Position numbers and translations under genes: made by a program
Shown here: one piece after another, positions 8,404 to 16,222 of the stretch
Position numbering within the stretch: the stretch's first letter is position 1
How the letters are laid out: every line of letters begins with the position of its first letter
Source of the DNA: CBDIHH01 sp965279095
Lineage (GTDB): Bacteria > Pseudomonadota > Alphaproteobacteria > Caulobacterales > Caulobacteraceae
Length of the DNA stretch: 64,000 bases
Reading direction: 5' to 3'
Assembly: GCA_965279095.1 (NCBI GenBank)
Contig: CBDIHH010000001.1
Coordinates: forward strand, 1-64,000
The notes under the pieces: generated by a model
What the model was told of the DNA's origin: nothing
Seen by the model: only the letters and a program-made list of their open reading frames with translations
The model's database searches: none

Positions 8404-9057
8404 CTATTGGCGGTCCTGGTCGGACAGGGCGCGGAAGCTGAGCGACACTGTGGCCTGGTCGGCGCCCTTGGCCGCGGGCGTGCCGTCGGTCTTCTTCTGC
8501 TCGGTGAAGGCCAGGCCCATGCGGGTCGAGGCGCTGTAGGCCACCCAGTTGGTGGTGGCGTAGACGATATTGTCGATGGTGTAGCTGTCGGCGGACTTGT
8601 CCTGCTGCAGCGGAACGGCCTGGCTGGCGCCCCAGGCGGAGAGGCCGGCGATCAGGGTCGGGCCCTGGCCGACGTCGTAATTGACCGTCACGTCGCAGGT
8701 GGAGACGTTGTTGGCGTTGGGCATGCGCACCGCGACGCGGTTCACGCCCTCGAGCTTCCACGACCAGGTGTTGTCCTCGCGGGCCTTCTTGAGGCCGAGG
8801 GTCTTGGCCATGGCCTTCTGGTCGCTGCCGGGCTGACGGATCATCGGCAGGCAGACCTGGTCGAGCACCTGGATCACCCGGGCGGCGACGCCATCGGTGG
8901 GAATGGCCGGCGGGGCGGGGGCGGCGGCGACCGGCGCGGGCTCGGCGGCCATCGGCGCAGCCGGCGCGGCGGGGTCGGCGGCGGCCGTCTGGGCAAGCGC
9001 CGGTCCGGCCGTCGCGACGGTCAAGGCGGTAAGACAGGCGAATGCAATCCGGGACAC
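8404..9057 (-). CDS. Secreted hypothetical protein, 217 aa
   Basis: An N-terminal signal peptide (SRIAFACLTALTVATAGPALA, cleavage after ALA) is followed by an Ala/Pro-rich linker and a compact domain with VIQVLDQVCLPMIRQPGSD and ANNVSTCDVTVNYDVGQG, whose two cysteines could form a disulphide. A GTG at 9055-9057 with AAGGAGAG five bases upstream is a better start than the in-frame ATG further out, and puts the signal peptide at the N-terminus. The family is not one I can name; periplasmic or outer-membrane localisation is inferred. Confidence 0.7.
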   Translation of the reverse strand: MSRIAFACLTALTVATAGPALAQTAAADPAAPAAPMAAEPAPVAAAPAPPAIPTDGVAARVIQVLDQVCLPMIRQPGSDQKAMAKTLGLKKAREDNTWSWKLEGVNRVAVRMPNANNVSTCDVTVNYDVGQGPTLIAGLSAWGASQAVPLQQDKSADSYTIDNIVYATTNWVAYSASTRMGLAFTEQKKTDGTPAAKGADQATVSLSFRALSDQDRQ

Positions 9058-9295
9058 GTTTCTCTCCTTGTGGAACACCCTGTTAGCGCTACTAGCGCAA
9101 CGGCGCCCTTATGTCAGGCCCTAGCCGAGGCGGCAGGGTGCTTCACGCTAATGTTCGCTTTGTGGCCAGGGGCTGAACGCGATGCGCAGATTTCCGACAG
9201 GATCGAGCTGCGCCCGCAAGAGCCCGCCGCGCCTCGCCTTTTGGCGCGGCCGCCCCCATCTGCTATGGCTCTGCCTCGTTGTGAAGGACTGAGCC

Positions 9296-10483
9296 TTGGG
9301 CGTGACCCTCGACCTGACTCGCGCGGCCTCGCGGCCGGCGCCGCCGGCCCAGCCGGTCAACCTCGCGGGCATGACGCGCGGGGCGCTGGCCGCCGCCCTG
9401 GTGGAAGCCGGCGTGGCCGACGCCCGCAAGGGCCGCATGCGGGCCAGCCAGGTGTGGCGCTGGATGCACAATTTCGGGGTCACCGATTTCGACCTCATGA
9501 CCGACCTGGCCAAGGACGCCCGAGCGCGCCTGAAGGACGGCTTCACCGTCGGTCGCCCCGAGGTGGTCGAGCGCCAGGTCAGCCAGGACGGCACGCGCAA
9601 ATGGCTGCTGGGGTTTGGCCCGGGCATCGAGGCCGAGGCGGTCTATATCCCCGGCGTGGGACGGGCGGGCGCCCTGTGCGTCTCCAGCCAGGTGGGCTGC
9701 ACCCTCAACTGCACCTTCTGCCATACCGGCACCCAACCTTTGGTGCGCAACCTGACCGCGGCGGAGATCGTCGCCCAGGTGCAGGTCTGCCGCGACGACC
9801 TCGGCGAATGGCCGTCCGACAAGGACGACCGGATGCTGTCGAACATCGTCTTCATGGGCATGGGCGAGCCCCTGTACAATCTCGACGCCGTCGCCGACGC
9901 CATCGACATCATCTCCGACAATGAGGGCATCGGCATCTCGCGCCGGCGCATCACCGTCTCCACCTCCGGGGTGGTCCCCGAACTGGGCCCCCTGGGCGAG
10001 CGGACCCAGGCCATGCTGGCCATCTCCCTGCACGCCACCCATGACGCCCTGCGCGACGTGCTGGTGCCGATCAACCGCAAATACCCGATCGCCGATCTCC
10101 TGGCCGGGGTGCGCGCCTATCCAGGCCTGTCCAACGCCCGCCGGGTGACCTTCGAATATGTGATGCTCAAGGGCGTCAACGACAGCCCGGCCGAGGCGCG
10201 GGCCCTGGTGCAGCTGCTCCGCGGCATTCCCGCCAAGGTGAACCTGATCCCGTTCAATCCCTGGCCCGGCAGCCCCTATGAATGCTCGGGCTGGGGGACG
10301 ATCGAGACCTTCGCCGCCATCCTCAACCATGCCGGCTACGCCTCGCCGATCCGCACGCCGCGCGGCCGCGACATCCTCGCCGCCTGCGGCCAGCTGAAAT
10401 CGGAGAGCGAGAAGGTCCGCGCCAGCGTCCGGCGCCGCGAGGCGAGCGAGGCCGGCGCGCCGGCGACGGAAGCGTTGCCCTAG
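9296..10483 (+). CDS. rlmN: Dual-specificity 23S rRNA/tRNA adenine-C2 methyltransferase RlmN
   Basis: Radical-SAM enzyme that makes m2A2503 in 23S rRNA and m2A37 in some tRNAs. The cluster motif C135-x3-C139-x2-C142 lies in SSQVGCTLNCTFCHTGTQPL. Further family motifs are NIVFMGMGEPLYNLDAVADA, ITVSTSGVVPELGPLGE, LAISLHATHDALRDVLVPIN, FEYVMLKGVND and the C-terminal SPIRTPRGRDILAACGQL, whose Cys is the methyl carrier. Length is 395 aa, typical. TTG at 9296 has GAAGGA about 8 bases upstream; GTG at 9302 is the alternative. The 238 bases upstream, between divergent genes, should hold its promoter. Confidence 0.95.
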   Translation: MGVTLDLTRAASRPAPPAQPVNLAGMTRGALAAALVEAGVADARKGRMRASQVWRWMHNFGVTDFDLMTDLAKDARARLKDGFTVGRPEVVERQVSQDGTRKWLLGFGPGIEAEAVYIPGVGRAGALCVSSQVGCTLNCTFCHTGTQPLVRNLTAAEIVAQVQVCRDDLGEWPSDKDDRMLSNIVFMGMGEPLYNLDAVADAIDIISDNEGIGISRRRITVSTSGVVPELGPLGERTQAMLAISLHATHDALRDVLVPINRKYPIADLLAGVRAYPGLSNARRVTFEYVMLKGVNDSPAEARALVQLLRGIPAKVNLIPFNPWPGSPYECSGWGTIETFAAILNHAGYASPIRTPRGRDILAACGQLKSESEKVRASVRRREASEAGAPATEALP

Positions 10484-10549
10484 CGCCATCGCGGGCCGGC
10501 GGGCGGCGTGCTAACCCTGCGCCAGTCCTTGTCAGCCGAGCGCTCCAGC

Positions 10550-10963
10550 ATGTCCCCCGAGGTCCAGGCCTTCGCCACCGGCTTTCCCACCACCCTGTTG
10601 CACGCGGGGGTGACGGTGCTCCTGCTCGTCGCCGGCGCCGCGATCTACGCCCTGCTGACCCCCTACAAGGAAATCCAGCAGATCCGCGAGGGCAACGCCG
10701 CCGCGGCAGTCTCCTACGGCGGGGTGTTGCTGGGCCTGGCGGCGCCGTTGGCCTTCTCCCTGGCGGCGGCCGCCACCCTGGTGGAGATCGTCATGTGGGG
10801 CGCCGCGGTGACCCTGGTCCAGCTGCTGATCTTCCGCCTGGTCGACCTGATCCTCACGGGCCTGCCCCAGCGCGCCCAGGAGGGCGAGGTCGCCGCCGCC
10901 GTGCTGCTCGTCGCCGCCAAGCTGGCCGTGTCGCTGATCTTCTGCGCCGCCGTCGCCGGCTGA
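10550..10963 (+). CDS. DUF350 (YjfL-like) membrane protein, copy 1
   Basis: 137 aa with four hydrophobic segments and the family motif LTPYKEIQQIREGNAAAAVS followed by YGGVLLGLAAPLAFSLAAAA. I use ATG at 10550 rather than the upstream GTG at 10508, because the family starts shortly before the first helix. It is paralogous to the DUF350 protein at 29251-29664, which sits in a yjf-type cluster. The family is uncharacterised and inner-membrane. The serine-protease gene follows after 13 bases, suggesting co-transcription. Confidence 0.8.
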   Translation: MSPEVQAFATGFPTTLLHAGVTVLLLVAGAAIYALLTPYKEIQQIREGNAAAAVSYGGVLLGLAAPLAFSLAAAATLVEIVMWGAAVTLVQLLIFRLVDLILTGLPQRAQEGEVAAAVLLVAAKLAVSLIFCAAVAG

Positions 10964-10976
10964 CCGGCGCGCGGGC

Positions 10977-11804
10977 ATGCAGTTCCCCCGCCTTCCGGAT
11001 TGGTCGATCTATGTCGCCGCCGTGGTCGCCCTGCTGGTGGCCGCCACCGGCCGTCAGGAGCGGGCCGACGCCCCCCAGGCGCCGCCGCCGGTGCCGGGAG
11101 AGGCCGGGGCGCCCCTGTCGGTCTTCCTGCCCTTCGACCCCGCCCGCCTGGTCAAGGTGCCCCGTCGCACCATCACCGAATCGGGCACCGCCTTCTCCGT
11201 CTCCGACGCGGGGATTTGGCTGACCGCCGCCCATGTGGTGGAGGGCTGCCGGCAGGTCGCGGTGGTGGTGGCCGAGGGCCGAGGCGTCGCCGCCGAGGTC
11301 ACCCTTGACCGTCGCCGCGACATCGCCGTGCTCAAGACCCGGGGCGGCGCCCCGGCCCTGCCCCTGGGCCCCGCCAAGGCCGCCGCCGGCGCGCGTGGCT
11401 TCCACCCGGGCTTCCCCCTCGGCGGGGCGGGGGAGGTGACCACGCGTCTGCTCGGTCCTGACTCCCTTCGCGCCGAAAGCCGGGGCCAGCCCGACCAGCC
11501 GGTGCTGGCCTGGATCGAGGTCGGCCGCACCGATGGGCTGGAGGGCATGCTCGACGGCCTGTCGGGCGCCCCGGTGCTCGACGCCTCCGGCCAGGTGGTC
11601 GGCCTGACCCTGGCCGAGGCGCCCCGCCGCGGCCGGATCTACGCCGCCTCGGGCGCGGCGATCCGCGCCGCCATGGCGGGCGCCGGGGCGCGCCCGTCGT
11701 CCTTCGCCCGCGGCGAGGCCATCACCATCGAAAACTACGGCCGCGTCGCCGACAGCCTGCGCCGCGACCTGCGGGTGGCCCGGGTGGTCTGCCTGGCGGG
11801 GTGA
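10977..11804 (+). CDS. Trypsin-like serine protease, membrane-anchored or secreted
   Basis: 275 aa with a hydrophobic N-terminal segment (WSIYVAAVVALLVAAT), then a chymotrypsin-fold domain. A candidate catalytic triad is visible: His in IWLTAAHVVEGC, Asp in RRRDIAVLKT, and Ser in DGLSGAPVLDASGQVVGLTL. GLSGAP replaces the more common GNSGGP but keeps the Ser. There is no PDZ domain, unlike DegP. A periplasmic proteolytic role is likely, with substrate unknown. It follows the DUF350 gene in a probable operon, and a REP-like repeat starts right after its stop. Confidence 0.82.
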   Translation: MQFPRLPDWSIYVAAVVALLVAATGRQERADAPQAPPPVPGEAGAPLSVFLPFDPARLVKVPRRTITESGTAFSVSDAGIWLTAAHVVEGCRQVAVVVAEGRGVAAEVTLDRRRDIAVLKTRGGAPALPLGPAKAAAGARGFHPGFPLGGAGEVTTRLLGPDSLRAESRGQPDQPVLAWIEVGRTDGLEGMLDGLSGAPVLDASGQVVGLTLAEAPRRGRIYAASGAAIRAAMAGAGARPSSFARGEAITIENYGRVADSLRRDLRVARVVCLAG

Positions 11805-11809
11805 GGTGG

Positions 11810-11896
11810 ATGATCCTCCACCGCGAAGCGGGGGAGGGGGACCGCGAAGCGGTGGAGGGGGCGAGCCGCTAGCGCCGCGCTCCGTCCCCTCGCCCC
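11810..11896. repeat. GC-rich palindromic repeat, left half, interrupted by IS110 copy 1
   Basis: CTCC, GCGAAGCGGGGGAGGGGGACC and GCGGTGGAGGGGGCGAG motifs match the other large intergenic repeats of this window. The unit is split by the IS; its other half continues at 13057. Confidence 0.7.
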
Positions 11897-11939
11897 CTTG
11901 TCTGTTGAAGCTCTGCTAGACTGAGGCGTCTTCCGGGAC

Positions 11940-12093
11940 GCCCGCCTGACGTTCGCGCGTCAGGCGGGCTGTCGGGGGAGGGGCCGACGCACCCTGAGCC
12001 CGTTTGGGCTGTGACGGAGCAGGGCCGCCGCCGACAATTCCAAGACCCGGATGGTTGCAGGGACGTGAGGGTCCGAAGCCACAAGGATGGGTC
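11940..12093 (+). ncRNA. Predicted IS110 bridge RNA (target and donor guide loops)
   Basis: Starts with a perfect 12-bp hairpin (11940-11951 with 11958-11969). Target loop: outer stem GTCGG/CCGAC (11971-11975, 12031-12035), left guide CGCACCCT (11988-11995), inner hairpin AGCCC/GGGCT (11997-12001, 12006-12010), right guide GTGACGGAG (12011-12019). The left guide matches the left flank CGCCCCCT at 7 of 8 bases; the right guide is the exact complement of the right flank CTCCGTCAC. Donor loop: outer stem GACCC/GGGTC (12044-12048, 12089-12093), left guide ATGGTTGC (12051-12058) identical to the element's right end (13050-13057), inner stem GGAC/GTCC, right guide ACAAG (12081-12085) complementary to the left end CTTGT. 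This order is the known IS110 bridge-RNA layout; transcription is inferred. Confidence 0.82.
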
Positions 12094-12094
12094 G

Positions 12095-13048
12095 ATGGAA
12101 CGGGTTGAGAATAGCATGAAGGTCGCCGGCGTCGATGTCGGCAAGCGTCGCCTTGATGTGTCGGTGCACGGGTTGGAGGGCGACCTTTCGGTGGCCAATA
12201 CGGCGGCGGGAATCAGCGAGCTGATTGCCTGGCTGCGGGCGCGGGAGGTGGGCCGCGTCGGTATGGAGGCGACGGGCGGTTACGAGCGGCTGCTGCGCGC
12301 GTCGCTTGAGGCGACGGGCTTGGAGGTCGTGGTGCACCAGCCGATCGAGGTGCGCCGCTTTGCCCAGATGACCCGGCGACGCGCCAAGACCGACAAGCTG
12401 GACGCTCGGTTGATCGCGGCGGCCACGACCCAGGTTGAGGCGGTCAAGGCCGCCCAGGACCCGAGGCTGCTGGAACTGGCGGATATTCTGACCGCCTATG
12501 AGCACGCGGCTGATCAGGCGGCCTGCACGAAGACCTTCCTGGAGCAGGTTACCTCAAAGGCTATCGCCGCCGAAATGCGGACCAAGATCCGCTCGTGGGC
12601 GACCCTGAAAGCCAAGCTGGCCCTTCGTCTGGTGCAAAAGATCAAGGCTCACGCCGATCTGCTTGCCCGCTTCCGGCTGCTCATCTCCCTGCCCGGCGTT
12701 GGCCCCATCGTCGCCGCAACCTTGGTGGTGCGTATGCCAGAGCTGGGAACCATGAAGCGGGGCCAGGCCGCATCCCTAATCGGCGTTGCTCCCTTCGCCA
12801 GAGACTCCGGCCAGTGGCAAGGGGTGCGCTTCATCACCGGGGGACGCGCAAGGCCCAGGCGAATGCTCTACCTCGCTGCCCTACAGGCCAAGCGCTGGGA
12901 CCCGAACTTCAAGGCCTTCGCGGACGGACTGCTCGGCCGCGGCAAGCCCACAAAAGTCGCCATCGTCGCCGTCATGCGAAAGCTAATCGAGACTGCCAAC
13001 CTAATCCTCGCCAGAGGACAGCCATGGCGAAAGGCCGCCGCCGCTTAA
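12095..13048 (+). CDS. IS110-family recombinase (DEDD transposase), copy 1
   Basis: About 317 aa. The N-terminal RuvC-like DEDD domain shows Asp in KVAGVDVGKRRLDV, Glu in VGMEATGGYE and two Asp in KTDKLDARLIAAA. The C-terminal Tnp_20 domain includes LISLPGVGPIVAATLVVRMP and LIGVAPFARDSGQWQG, whose Ser is the expected nucleophile. These enzymes act with a bridge RNA to recombine donor and target DNA. Translation could begin further upstream in this frame, at GTG 12011, but that codon lies inside the target guide. ATG at 12095 has AAGGA 7 bases upstream, and ATG at 12116 is a second option. The product is identical to that of copy 2. Confidence 0.93.
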   Translation: MERVENSMKVAGVDVGKRRLDVSVHGLEGDLSVANTAAGISELIAWLRAREVGRVGMEATGGYERLLRASLEATGLEVVVHQPIEVRRFAQMTRRRAKTDKLDARLIAAATTQVEAVKAAQDPRLLELADILTAYEHAADQAACTKTFLEQVTSKAIAAEMRTKIRSWATLKAKLALRLVQKIKAHADLLARFRLLISLPGVGPIVAATLVVRMPELGTMKRGQAASLIGVAPFARDSGQWQGVRFITGGRARPRRMLYLAALQAKRWDPNFKAFADGLLGRGKPTKVAIVAVMRKLIETANLILARGQPWRKAAAA

Positions 13049-13056
13049 CATGGTTG

Positions 13057-13111
13057 CTCCGTCACCCCGCTCTGCGGCGGGGCGACACCTCCCCCGCTTC
13101 GCAGGGGAGGA
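13057..13111. repeat. GC-rich palindromic repeat, right half after IS110 copy 1
   Basis: Reads CTCCGTCACCCCGCTC, then a GCGGGG palindrome, then ACACCTCCCCCGCTTCG and AGGGGAGG. It completes the repeat whose left half ends at 11896. Confidence 0.7.
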
Positions 13112-15946
13112 CTAGCGGAGCGTGGGGCTGTCCAGGTTCAGGGACGCGGCCGGGATGACCTCGGCCTGCGGGAATCGGGCCTTGAGGGCGTCGGCGAACA
13201 GCTTGGCGTCGCCCACCACCACCACCGTGGCGCGGGCCGGGTCGAGCACCTCGCCGGCGAAGCGCTCCACGGCGTCGGCGTCGACCGCCTGGACGGAGGC
13301 CTCATAGCGGTTGATCTCCGCCAGGGGCACGTCCTGCAGGGCCAGGCTGCTCAGGTAGGCCGACAGGCCATCGGTGGCGCCGATGGTGCGGCCGAAGCCC
13401 CCCGTCAGCACCGCCTTGCGGGCGGTCAGCTCGGGCCCGGACGCGGGCTCGGCGCGGACGCGCGCGACCTCGGCCAGGATCAGCTCGACCACCTGGAGAG
13501 CGGACTCGTTCTTGGTCTGGGCGGAGGCGGCGAAGGGCCCGGTGAAGCGCCGCGCGTCAAGGCTCGAGCCGGCGCCGTAGGACAGGCCGCGCTTGATCCG
13601 GATCTCCTGGTTGAGCCGCGAGGAATAGCCCCCGCCCAGCAGGGTGTTGGCCACCAGCCCGGGATAGTAGCGCGGGTCCGAACGCGGGATGGCGGGCAGG
13701 GCCACGGTCACCGCCGCCTGGCCGGCGCCGGGCAGGTCGACCACCACCACCCGCGGCGGGGCGGCGGCGGCTGCCGGGACGACCGCGGGCAGGGGCGATC
13801 TCGGACGGGCCCAGCCGCCAAAGGCCTGCTGGGCCAGGGCGAAGCCGGCCTCAGGGGTGATGTTCCCCGCCAGCACCAGCACGGCGTTGTCGGGGCGGTA
13901 ATAGGCGCGGTGCAGGGCGACGACGTCATCCCGCCCGATCTTGCCCAGCGATGCGGGCGTGCCGCCGAGGACGTGGCCGTAGGGGGTCCCGCCGAACACG
14001 GCGGCGGCGGCGACGTAGCGAGCGACCGTGCCCGGCTCCTTCAGCGACACCTGCAGCCCGTCCAGGGACCGCTGGCGCAGGCGCTCAAGTTCCTCAGGGG
14101 CGAAGGTCGGGCGCTGGACCACATCGGCGAGGATGGCCATGGCCGGCGCCAGCTTGTCGGACATGACATTGACGGCGGCGGCCGAGCCGTCCCAGCCGGC
14201 GGCGGCGTCGATGGTCGCCCCCAGGGCCTCGATGGCGCTGGCCAGCTGCGACGCCGAGCGGGCGCCCGCCCCCTGAGTCAGGAGGCCGGCGGTGAGGTCG
14301 GCCAGCCCGGCCTTGCCGGCGGGATCGGCGGCGGCGCCGGTGCGGACGGTCAAGCGGGCCGAGACCAGGGGCAGGCCGGTGGACTTGACCACGATCACCC
14401 GCAGGCCGTTGTCCAGGGTGCGCTCCTGGGGAATCGGCAGGGTCGCCTGGACGGGCGGTCCGATAGGGGGCGGGGCCTGGCGCTCGGCCTCGGTCGCCGC
14501 AAGCGCGGTCGGCTGGGGCGCGGTCGCCTGGGGCGCGGCGGCGGGAAGGCTGGCGGCCACCGGCGGGGACGGCGGCGCGGCTGCGGGGGCGGGAGCGCCG
14601 GCGGGCCGGTCCTCCTCGGACAGGTAGCGGATCACCGCCCGGCGGTTGTCGGGCAGATACTGGCGGGCGACCCGCTGCACGTCGGCGGCGGTGACCGCCT
14701 GCAGGCGCGCGATGGCGTCATTGGCCCGGGCCGCGTCGCCCTCCACGATCTGGGCGTAGCCGAGGGCGAAGCCGCGGGAGTCGATGGTTTCGCGCTCGCG
14801 CAGGGCGCCGGCCACCAGCTCGTTCTTGGCCTCGGCCAGTTCGGCGGCGGAGACCGGGGCGTCGCGCAGGCGGGCGATCTCAGCGCGCAGGGCGGCCTCG
14901 CCCTGGGCGGCGGTCTTGCCGCTGGCCAGCACCGCCCCGACCATGAACAGGCCGGGCTGCTGGCGCAGGTCGTCGTCCGAGAAGATGTTGGCGGCGACCT
15001 GCTGGTCATAGACCAGGGCCTTGAACAGGCGCGAGGACTCCCCCGACGACAGCACCGCATCGGCGACGTCCAGGGCGGCCGCGTCCGGCGCTGCGGCGTT
15101 GGGCGCCAGCCAGGTGATCGCCACCGCCGGCAGGGGTACGTTGGGGCCATAGGCGGTCACGGTGCTCGGGCCCTGTCTCGCGGGCTCCCGGACGGTCACC
15201 CGCGGCAGGGGCGTCGTCGGCGCGGGGATCGGCGCGAAATATTGGTCGGTCCAGGCGGCCAGCTGCGCCGGCTCGAAATTGCCCACCACCACCAGCACGG
15301 CGTTGTCCGGTCGGTAGTAGCTCGCGTGGAAGGCGCGCACGTCGCCAAGGGTGGCGCTGTCGAGGTCGGCGATGCTGCCGATCGGCGAGCGGCGGTAGGG
15401 GTGGACCTTGAACGAGGCTTCGGGGATCACCCAGGCCTGCAGGCGGCCATAGGGATCGGCCAGCACGCTCTGGCGCAGCTCCTCCTTGACCACGTCGCGC
15501 TCGGATTTGAAGTTGGCCTCGTCCACCACCAGCGAGCCCATGCGCTCGGCCTCGGCCCACAGCAGCCGCTCCAGGTGGTTGGCGGGGATCACCTCGTAGT
15601 AGTTGGTGAAGTCGTCGGCGGTGGAGGCGTTGTTGAACCCGCCGACATCCTCGGTCAGCCGGTCCATCAGCTCGGCCGGCATGTTCCGCGTGGCCTTGAA
15701 CATCATGTGCTCGAACAGGTGGGCGAAGCCCGAGCGGCCCTGCGGATCGTCCTTGGCGCCGACCCCGTACCAGACCTGGACGGTGACGTTGGGAGTCGCC
15801 GTATCGCGGGCGCTGAACACCCTCAGGCCGTTGGCCAGGGTGCGGGTCTCGTAGGCGATCGGCGGGACCTGCGCCGCCGGCGCTTGGGCGAGGGCGGCGG
15901 CGGGGGCGGCCAGGGCGAGAACGATCAGGGCGAGCAAGGGGCGCAT
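13112..15946 (-). CDS. M16-family (pitrilysin/insulinase) zinc peptidase, two-lobed, 944 aa
   Basis: Signal peptide MRPLLALIVLALAAPAAALA is followed by two M16 repeats. The first holds the inverted zinc motif H76-x-x-E79-H80 in GFAHLFEHMMFKATRNMPAE and the downstream acidic ligand region ERDVVKEELR. The second repeat (TLDNGLRVIVVKSTGLPLVS) lacks HxxEH, having ADLTAGLLTQGAG at that place, so it is the non-catalytic lobe. A low-complexity Ala/Pro linker joins them. I place the start at ATG 15944-15946, because the in-frame extension upstream is repeat-derived and lacks a signal. Periplasmic peptide degradation is likely. The 3' end abuts the repeat carrying IS110 copy 1. Confidence 0.9.
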   Translation of the reverse strand: MRPLLALIVLALAAPAAALAQAPAAQVPPIAYETRTLANGLRVFSARDTATPNVTVQVWYGVGAKDDPQGRSGFAHLFEHMMFKATRNMPAELMDRLTEDVGGFNNASTADDFTNYYEVIPANHLERLLWAEAERMGSLVVDEANFKSERDVVKEELRQSVLADPYGRLQAWVIPEASFKVHPYRRSPIGSIADLDSATLGDVRAFHASYYRPDNAVLVVVGNFEPAQLAAWTDQYFAPIPAPTTPLPRVTVREPARQGPSTVTAYGPNVPLPAVAITWLAPNAAAPDAAALDVADAVLSSGESSRLFKALVYDQQVAANIFSDDDLRQQPGLFMVGAVLASGKTAAQGEAALRAEIARLRDAPVSAAELAEAKNELVAGALRERETIDSRGFALGYAQIVEGDAARANDAIARLQAVTAADVQRVARQYLPDNRRAVIRYLSEEDRPAGAPAPAAAPPSPPVAASLPAAAPQATAPQPTALAATEAERQAPPPIGPPVQATLPIPQERTLDNGLRVIVVKSTGLPLVSARLTVRTGAAADPAGKAGLADLTAGLLTQGAGARSASQLASAIEALGATIDAAAGWDGSAAAVNVMSDKLAPAMAILADVVQRPTFAPEELERLRQRSLDGLQVSLKEPGTVARYVAAAAVFGGTPYGHVLGGTPASLGKIGRDDVVALHRAYYRPDNAVLVLAGNITPEAGFALAQQAFGGWARPRSPLPAVVPAAAAAPPRVVVVDLPGAGQAAVTVALPAIPRSDPRYYPGLVANTLLGGGYSSRLNQEIRIKRGLSYGAGSSLDARRFTGPFAASAQTKNESALQVVELILAEVARVRAEPASGPELTARKAVLTGGFGRTIGATDGLSAYLSSLALQDVPLAEINRYEASVQAVDADAVERFAGEVLDPARATVVVVGDAKLFADALKARFPQAEVIPAASLNLDSPTLR

Positions 15947-16021
15947 GGCGGGCTCCGCGGGCGAGGGCCCGCACATAGCATGACGATTGGGACTTCCCGA
16001 CGGCGAACCGCGCGCACCGCC

Positions 16022-16196
16022 TTCTCCTCCCCCGCTCTTGGCGGGGGAGGGGGACCCCGAAGGGGTGGAGGGGGCGGTGCGACGGGTCCGGTCGGGGCGC
16101 GGGGACACTGGCCAACGTCGGTGCCGCCCCCTCCACCACCCTTCGGGTGGTCCCCCTCCCCCGCGCCGTCGGCGCAGGGGAGGAGAGGACCGTCCA
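16022..16196. repeat. Large inverted palindromic repeat pair
   Basis: A left unit (CTCCTCCCCCGCTC...GGAGGGGGACCCCGAAGG...GGAGGGGGCGG) and a right unit in opposite orientation (GCCCCCTCCACC...CTTCGGGTGG...CCCCTCCCCCGCG...AGGGGAGGAG) lie about 60 bases apart between the M16 peptidase and exonuclease genes. As RNA it would form long hairpins. It belongs to the same family as the other large repeats in this window. Confidence 0.65.
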
Positions 16197-16222
16197 GGGC
16201 GCACCCAAAGGCCTTGGGGGCC

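Larger units (their letters stand above)
11897..13056 (+). mobile_element. IS110-family insertion sequence, copy 1
   Basis: About 1,160 bp, defined by comparison with the second copy at 61831-62990: inside these limits I see one base difference (a synonymous A/C in the codon near 13018), while outside them the sequences diverge. Both ends abut a CT dinucleotide (11897-11898 and 13057-13058), fitting the CT core used by IS110 recombinases; there are no terminal inverted repeats and no longer target duplication. A non-coding left part of about 200 bp carries a predicted bridge RNA and is followed by the recombinase gene. Removing the element rejoins CGCCCC-CT-CCGTCAC inside a palindromic repeat. 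Confidence 0.92.

Noticed and set aside
12595..13158. Second open frame inside the IS110 recombinase gene
   Set aside because: Out-of-frame reading of the recombinase; it appears in both copies only because the DNA is identical.
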